From: Bacteroidota bacterium
Lineage (GTDB): Bacteria; Bacteroidota; Bacteroidia; CAIKAF01
Length of the DNA stretch: 28,167 nucleotides
Reading direction: 5' to 3'
Assembly (NCBI GenBank): GCA_023432985.1
Contig: JAEZEQ010000060.1
Coordinates: 1 to 28,167 of the forward strand
Within the stretch, counting starts at the first letter, position 1. Every line of letters begins with the position of its first letter. This document shows positions 23,557-28,167 of the stretch, one piece after another. The position numbers and the translations under genes are program-made. Under the pieces are notes generated by a model. It had not been told where the DNA came from. It made no database searches and saw only the letters and a list, made by a program, of their open reading frames with translations.

Positions 23557-26500
23557 TTTCAACTTTTTCTCCATGCATGCGCATCAGCAATTCTTTCACA
23601 TCATCTAAGGTATTTATTTCTCGGAAAAGTATACTTAAACGATCTTTATTTTGCTTCATCTCGCCTTGCATACTCATTTGCAAGAAATTCAATACTCTAC
23701 CAAATAGGTCCGATTGAAAATAATTCGGATTATTTGTAAAATGTAAATTCAAAATATTCCGCTTAAAGCTCAGTTTTTCTATACCCAATTTACGTGCCAA
23801 TTTACGAACGCGCACCGCTTCCATCAATCCCAGCGTTTCCGAAGGAATTTCTCCAAACCTATCTTCCAGCATGGACTTATATCTCTCTAATTCTTCCTCC
23901 GTTTCCAAACTGTCTAACTCTTTATAAAGCGACAATCTTTCCTCCGTTTGGTCTACATACTCCTCCGGAATCAATATCTGTAAATCCGTCTCAATCACAC
24001 AATCCATAACCCATTCGCGGTTCGGATTTTCTAATTCTTCTTTATATAATTCTTTAAATTCAGTCTCCTTTAATTCCTGCACGGCTTCGTTCAATATACG
24101 TTGATAGGTTTCGTAGCCTATATCGCTAATGAAGCCACTTTGTTCTGCGCCCAATAACTCTCCCGCACCACGTATATCCAGGTCGCGCATGGCAATTTGG
24201 AAACCGCTTCCCAATTCCGAAAATTCGGTAATGGCGCGCATACGTTTACGCCCTTCGTCGGTTAAGGCCAATTCGGGCGGAGTAATCAAATAACAAAAAG
24301 CCTTTTTATTGCTTCGTCCTACGCGTCCGCGCAATTGGTGCAGGTCGCTCAATCCAAAGTTTTGGGCCTGATTCACAATCATAGTATTCGCATTCGGAAC
24401 ATCCAAACCACTTTCTACGATCGAAGTAGCAATTAAAATATCAAATTCCCCTTCAATAAAGCCCAGCATCACTTCTTCGAGTTGATCTCCCGGCATTTGT
24501 CCATGCGCGATTCGAATCTTAGAATCCGGAACCAAACGCTGAATCATACCGGCAATATCTTGTATATCATTAATGCGGTTATGCACCACATATACTTGTC
24601 CGTTTCTTTGTAATTCGTATTGAATTGCATCACGAATCAACTCCTCATTAAAGGTCACCCACTCCGTACTCACCGGATATCGGTTGGGCGGTGGGGTGCG
24701 GATAATGGATAAATCGCGTGCCCCAATTAAAGAGAATTGCAAGGTACGCGGAATGGGTGTAGCCGTTAGCGTTAACGAATCTACATTGGCACGTAATGTT
24801 TTCAATTTATCCTTTACACTTACCCCGAACTTTTGCTCTTCGTCTACAATCAAAAGGCCTAAATCTTTAAACTTAACGTCTTTCCCAACAACACGGTGGG
24901 TTCCGATCAATATGTCAATTTTCCCTTCCGATAAGCGATGTAAAATATCACTGATCTTTTTGGCAGACCTAAAGCGATTAATATACTCTATCGTAACCGG
25001 AAAATCTTTCAGACGCTGGGTAAAAGTTTTATAATGCTGATAGGCTAAAATAGTTGTTGGAACCAAAACTGCGACTTGTTTTCCATCGCATGCCGCTTTA
25101 AATGCGGCACGAATCGCAACTTCGGTCTTACCGAATCCTACATCACCACAAACAAGACGGTCCATAGGCCAGGAGCGTTCCATATCCCGTTTTACATCTT
25201 CTGTAGCCTTGTGTTGATCCGGGGTATCTTCGTATATAAATGAAGCTTCCAATTCATTCTGCAAATAGCCGTCTTTACTATACGAAAATCCGGGCTCAGA
25301 TTTACGCTTTGCATATAATTTAATCAGGTCGAAGGCAACTTCCTTAATACGTTTTTTGGTTTTCGCTTTGGTTGCTTCCCATTTACCACTACCCAATTTA
25401 TGCGCAGTCGGGTGCGTACCTTCTTTACCCGTATAACGCGCAATGCGATGCAAGGAATGTATACTTACATAAAGCACATCATTATCTTTATAAATCAGTT
25501 TTACCGATTCTTGAATTTTACCGTTTACCTCAAATTTTTCCAGACCGGCAAATCGCCCAATTCCGTGGTCTATATGGGTTACAAAATCGCCCGGACTCAG
25601 CGTTCCTAACTCTTTCAGCGTTATGGCCTGGTCTTTACTGAATTGCCCCTTGAGTTTAAAGCGTTTATAACGATCAAAAATTTTATGGTCGCACCATACG
25701 GCAATGGCTCCGTCTTCCCAAACAAAACCTTCGCTCAGACCTTTGTCCATGCGTTGGTAGAATTTTTCAAAACTCGAAGAACCAACCTTTTTAGGGATTA
25801 ATTCTTCGAAAATGGCATCCAAACGATCTAATTGCTTAGGGTCGTCAGATAAAATGATATTAATAAATTGCTTATTGGAATAAGAAATAATAGTATCCAA
25901 TAACAAATCAAAATTCTTTTGGATTAGCGGCTGCAACTCCATTTTAAAGCTATGCGTAATAGAATCGGTAAAATAAGGTTTCACCGAAAACTCAATTACA
26001 CGTTGTTTAGAAAGGTGCGAAACAAAGTCCTTTCCGCTCATGTAAAGCGTCTGTGTATCGGGCTTATGAATGGGTGCAGCACGTTCAGAAAGATAACGTT
26101 CCGCTTTCGTATATGCATCATCTAAAGAAAGATGTGCAACAGGAACATCAAAAATGATGAATATACTATTTTCACCTGTATATTCGGGGATAGAGAGGCG
26201 TTGTTCGTTACTTTTCTTATCTTCAATATTGGGAACAATTTGGACTTTTTGAAGCGTTTTAACCGAAAGTTGAGTTTCAGGATCAAAGGCGCGTATGGAC
26301 TGAACGGTATCGCCTCTAAATTCTACACGCACAGGATATTCTTCGCTATACGAAAACACGTCAATAAGTCCGCCTCGCATAGCAAAAAAGCCGGGTTCGT
26401 AGACAAAGTCGTCGCGTTCGAAGTCGTATTCAATGAGCACGTCCATTACAAAATCCATATCCAGCTTTTCGCCTTCGTGTATAGTGAGGGTACGTTCTTG

Positions 26501-26914
26501 CAGGGCGCTGCGTGTGATCACCTTTTCGGACAGGGCTTTAGAATAGCTCACCACTATATCGAGTTCACCGGCGCTGATTTTCCCGAGCACTTCGGCGCGC
26601 ATCATTACGTTGGCGTTATCGGTATCATCGGAGGCGAAACCACGGCGGTAACTATCGGGGAAGAATGCGATACGTTTTTCAGAGTTCAGGTTCTGAAGGT
26701 CGTTTAAGAAATAGGCGGCTTCTTCCTTATCGTTGAGGACAATCCAAACCGTTTTATCCGATTTTTGGGCACAGAGCATGGCCAAGATGCTACTAAACGA
26801 GCCCTTGCTACCTTGAATGTGCAACCTGTTTTTACCGGCCTCTACCTGACTCAAAAGTTCTTGAACATTAGTATGATCGGCACAAACAGCAACTAAACGC
26901 GACAAATCTTGCAT
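23549..26914 (-). CDS. mfd: Transcription-repair coupling factor
   Basis: This 1121-residue SF2 DNA translocase displaces stalled RNA polymerase and recruits UvrA to the lesion. An N-terminal UvrB-like module spans about 1-330. The CarD-like RNA-polymerase interaction domain begins near LSPGDFVTHIDHGIGRF (439-455). The translocase motor shows Walker A CGDVGFGKTEVA (589-600), the DEEQ box LLIVDEEQKFG (687-697), TATPIPRTL and motif VI QLRGRVGRS. The C-terminal TRCF domain follows (about 970-1121). I place the start at ATG 26914 (MQDLSRLV). The GTG at 26923 would lie inside the -7 element. It is the first gene of an operon with the sirtuin and glycosyltransferase. Confidence 0.97.
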   Translation of the reverse strand: MQDLSRLVAVCADHTNVQELLSQVEAGKNRLHIQGSKGSFSSILAMLCAQKSDKTVWIVLNDKEEAAYFLNDLQNLNSEKRIAFFPDSYRRGFASDDTDNANVMMRAEVLGKISAGELDIVVSYSKALSEKVITRSALQERTLTIHEGEKLDMDFVMDVLIEYDFERDDFVYEPGFFAMRGGLIDVFSYSEEYPVRVEFRGDTVQSIRAFDPETQLSVKTLQKVQIVPNIEDKKSNEQRLSIPEYTGENSIFIIFDVPVAHLSLDDAYTKAERYLSERAAPIHKPDTQTLYMSGKDFVSHLSKQRVIEFSVKPYFTDSITHSFKMELQPLIQKNFDLLLDTIISYSNKQFINIILSDDPKQLDRLDAIFEELIPKKVGSSSFEKFYQRMDKGLSEGFVWEDGAIAVWCDHKIFDRYKRFKLKGQFSKDQAITLKELGTLSPGDFVTHIDHGIGRFAGLEKFEVNGKIQESVKLIYKDNDVLYVSIHSLHRIARYTGKEGTHPTAHKLGSGKWEATKAKTKKRIKEVAFDLIKLYAKRKSEPGFSYSKDGYLQNELEASFIYEDTPDQHKATEDVKRDMERSWPMDRLVCGDVGFGKTEVAIRAAFKAACDGKQVAVLVPTTILAYQHYKTFTQRLKDFPVTIEYINRFRSAKKISDILHRLSEGKIDILIGTHRVVGKDVKFKDLGLLIVDEEQKFGVSVKDKLKTLRANVDSLTLTATPIPRTLQFSLIGARDLSIIRTPPPNRYPVSTEWVTFNEELIRDAIQYELQRNGQVYVVHNRINDIQDIAGMIQRLVPDSKIRIAHGQMPGDQLEEVMLGFIEGEFDILIATSIVESGLDVPNANTMIVNQAQNFGLSDLHQLRGRVGRSNKKAFCYLITPPELALTDEGRKRMRAITEFSELGSGFQIAMRDLDIRGAGELLGAEQSGFISDIGYETYQRILNEAVQELKETEFKELYKEELENPNREWVMDCVIETDLQILIPEEYVDQTEERLSLYKELDSLETEEELERYKSMLEDRFGEIPSETLGLMEAVRVRKLARKLGIEKLSFKRNILNLHFTNNPNYFQSDLFGRVLNFLQMSMQGEMKQNKDRLSILFREINTLDDVKELLMRMHGEKVENV

Positions 26915-26922
26915 AAGAGCCA

Positions 26923-26930
26923 CAAAGGTA
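26923..26930 (-). promoter_or_regulatory. -7 promoter element of mfd
   Basis: On the minus strand TACCTTTG matches TAnnTTTG exactly and lies 8 nt upstream of the ATG at 26914, so the transcript would have almost no leader. A second, weaker octamer (GACCTTTG, 26991-26984) lies about 60 nt further upstream and would give a normal leader. I see no clear -33 for either. Confidence 0.4.
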
Positions 26931-27001
26931 GCAAATCTCTTGGGGCAAGCTTATTAAAAAAATGGTAAATTTTTCAGAAGCATCAAAGGTCTATTTACCA
27001 A

Positions 27002-27098
27002 GCGAGCTTATGATCCGGCTTTCCACTAAACTCCTCGCTTCGCTGCGGGGTAACGTTTCAATCCGGGCTAGGTATAGCTCGCATTTTCAATTTAGTGG
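27002..27098. repeat. Structured GC-rich intergenic element with interleaved inverted repeats
   Basis: Two perfect inverted repeats are interleaved. GCGAGCT (27002-27008) pairs with AGCTCGC (27076-27082), and CCACTAAA (27023-27030) pairs with TTTAGTGG (27091-27098). Between them sits a 6-bp hairpin with one G-T wobble (27033-27038 with 27045-27050). ATCCGG also occurs twice in direct orientation. The block is clearly more GC-rich than its flanks. As RNA the pairing order is that of a pseudoknot; as DNA it looks like a dispersed intergenic repeat. It separates the 27199-28095 gene from mfd and encodes no convincing protein. Confidence 0.5.
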
Positions 27099-27198
27099 TT
27101 TTATGTTGTAAACTTCAGCAAGGTTGAGAACTATGCGAAAGTTAGAATCCTCAAATCTCTATTCGAAAAAAAGAAAATAATTCTATAAAAGGTAATTT

Positions 27199-28095
27199 TC
27201 AGTCTCTATAGAATTTCTTTTTGGTAAAATTATAAGAAAACATAGGAAACTGCACACCAAACTGCATGTTGGAACCGCGGCTAATAGTAGGGGTACTGTT
27301 AAAAATATAATCATTTCCAACCTTAATATTGGTCGTAACCATAAATACAGCTTTAAGTCCTTGCTCATAACGGGCGTAAATTCTAAACAACTCTCTTTTA
27401 CTGTTACTGAATTTAAGTCCTAACCCAAATCTGAGTTGCGCCCCATAATAGGACTTACCTTTTCCAAAAATGGTTGTATAATATCTCATCTCGATGACCT
27501 CTCCTGTATAGAGCATATCTGATCCCATACCTTCAAAATGAAAATAGGTGTTGGCAGGTTTTCTGAATCCAAAAAAAGCAAAACCTAAGGTAGCCGTTGG
27601 TTGTATTTTAAATTTATCGTTCTTAAGCACGTTCTTAAATTGATAGGTCCCGTAAAGACCTATCTTTCGACTCCCAAATCCATAAAATACAGCGTTCGAT
27701 CCACTGCCTCCATAATTATTATTAAAGGGAGGTTCGGTAGAAACGGGTGTGAGTGGACCACCTTGGGTAATATACTGAACATAAGCGTTCGTAAACACCC
27801 ATTGATCTTGCGTATATCCAAACTCCAGTAACCATTTATTGTTAAACTCAACACCCCCATAAACTGTAAAATTATACCATGAGGGTGCCGACATTGAATT
27901 AAACACACTTCCTCGCACCAAAACAGGCTTAGTATACAAATCAGGGACATATAGCATTAGTGGGTAGGAAGTAATAGACCTATCTGAAAAGTGCAGAGAA
28001 AAGGAACAATCGCCCGAAAGTTTAAAAACGGTTTGAGAATGTATGGAAAATGAAATGAATATAAATAATGCAATAAATAGACAGCTTACTTTCAT
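27199..28095 (-). CDS. Secreted, probably outer-membrane β-barrel-like protein, unknown
   Basis: This is a 298-residue protein with a signal peptide (about 1-20, ending in IHSQ). The mature part alternates polar and hydrophobic residues with many Tyr, Phe and Gly (for example WLLEFGYTQDQWVF, AQLRFGLGLKFS, IYARYEQGLKAVF), the pattern of amphipathic β-strands. The last strand-like segment is NMQFGVQFPMFSYNF, followed by a short basic tail, so the final residue is not the aromatic usual for barrels. I recognise no specific family. The gene stands alone, with no clear promoter motif in the 72 nt to the window edge. The barrel call is inferred from residue pattern only. Confidence 0.7.
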   Translation of the reverse strand: MKVSCLFIALFIFISFSIHSQTVFKLSGDCSFSLHFSDRSITSYPLMLYVPDLYTKPVLVRGSVFNSMSAPSWYNFTVYGGVEFNNKWLLEFGYTQDQWVFTNAYVQYITQGGPLTPVSTEPPFNNNYGGSGSNAVFYGFGSRKIGLYGTYQFKNVLKNDKFKIQPTATLGFAFFGFRKPANTYFHFEGMGSDMLYTGEVIEMRYYTTIFGKGKSYYGAQLRFGLGLKFSNSKRELFRIYARYEQGLKAVFMVTTNIKVGNDYIFNSTPTISRGSNMQFGVQFPMFSYNFTKKKFYRD

Positions 28096-28167
28096 CTAAT
28101 TATAATTGAAATGAATATTGGGTGAAAAATATTTATTTATAAATCCTATATTTTGTCCTTGCGGACT

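Noticed and set aside
26132..26707. 191-codon open frame opposite mfd
   Set aside because: It is fully antisense to the conserved N-terminal part of Mfd, with no promoter and a low-complexity, aromatic-rich product.
26998..27110. Small protein encoded by the structured element
   Set aside because: A plus-strand frame is open through the block, but it has no start signal and no recognisable family, and the interleaved inverted repeats explain the sequence better.
1..28167. tRNA, rRNA, CRISPR, prophage or insertion sequence
   Set aside because: I found no tRNA-like T-arm, rRNA segment, spaced direct repeats, transposase or integrase. The content is housekeeping genes with uniform codon use.

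Overview
The window is a stretch of ordinary core genome from a member of the Bacteroidota (Bacteroidetes). Several lines point there: the purH-mreB-mreC gene order, an RprXY-like two-component pair, an S46 dipeptidyl-peptidase, a PyrC with the QxH variant of its metal motif, repeated TAnnTTTG-type -7 promoter elements, and start codons with no recognisable Shine-Dalgarno sequence. I cannot place it below phylum from the sequence. I see no phage, insertion sequence, CRISPR array, rRNA or tRNA.

Layout. 1-2868 (minus): purH, mreB and the start of mreC, joining purine synthesis to the cell-shape operon. 2990-4234 (plus): a MacB/FtsX-type permease with no ATPase beside it. 4235-5575 (minus): dihydroorotase, abutting the permease stop to stop. 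5714-7964 (plus): a sensor kinase and response regulator, ending at a strong bidirectional terminator. 8061-10211 (minus): a secreted S46 dipeptidyl-peptidase with a DPP7-type S1 glycine. 10400-11138 (plus): a small membrane protein overlapping a VOC-fold protein. 11135-12613 (minus): glycerol kinase. 12697-16290 (minus): nrdB-nrdA, a eukaryote-like class Ia ribonucleotide reductase, followed by a terminator and preceded by a 471-bp intergenic region with inverted repeats. 16762-17346 (minus): a cysteine-rich DUF3109-type protein. 17388-21869 (plus): trpS, uvrC, an unknown secreted protein and a bestrophin-like channel, tightly packed. 21858-26914 (minus): mfd, a sirtuin and a family 9 glycosyltransferase, each pair overlapping by 8 nt. 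27199-28095 (minus): an unknown secreted, possibly outer-membrane, protein.

DNA repair recurs: uvrC and mfd, both parts of nucleotide excision repair, lie about 3.4 kb apart in neighbouring convergent operons, and the ribonucleotide reductase that supplies dNTPs is nearby. Genes are very compact. Three of four convergent pairs end with no spacer at all, and two divergent spacers carry facing -7 elements.

I found no clear new multi-gene system. The most unexplained item is a structured, locally GC-rich intergenic element at 27002-27098. Its two inverted repeats are interleaved in pseudoknot order around a small hairpin. The inverted repeats in the nrdB leader, the sirtuin without zinc cysteines and the unknown membrane and secreted proteins follow.
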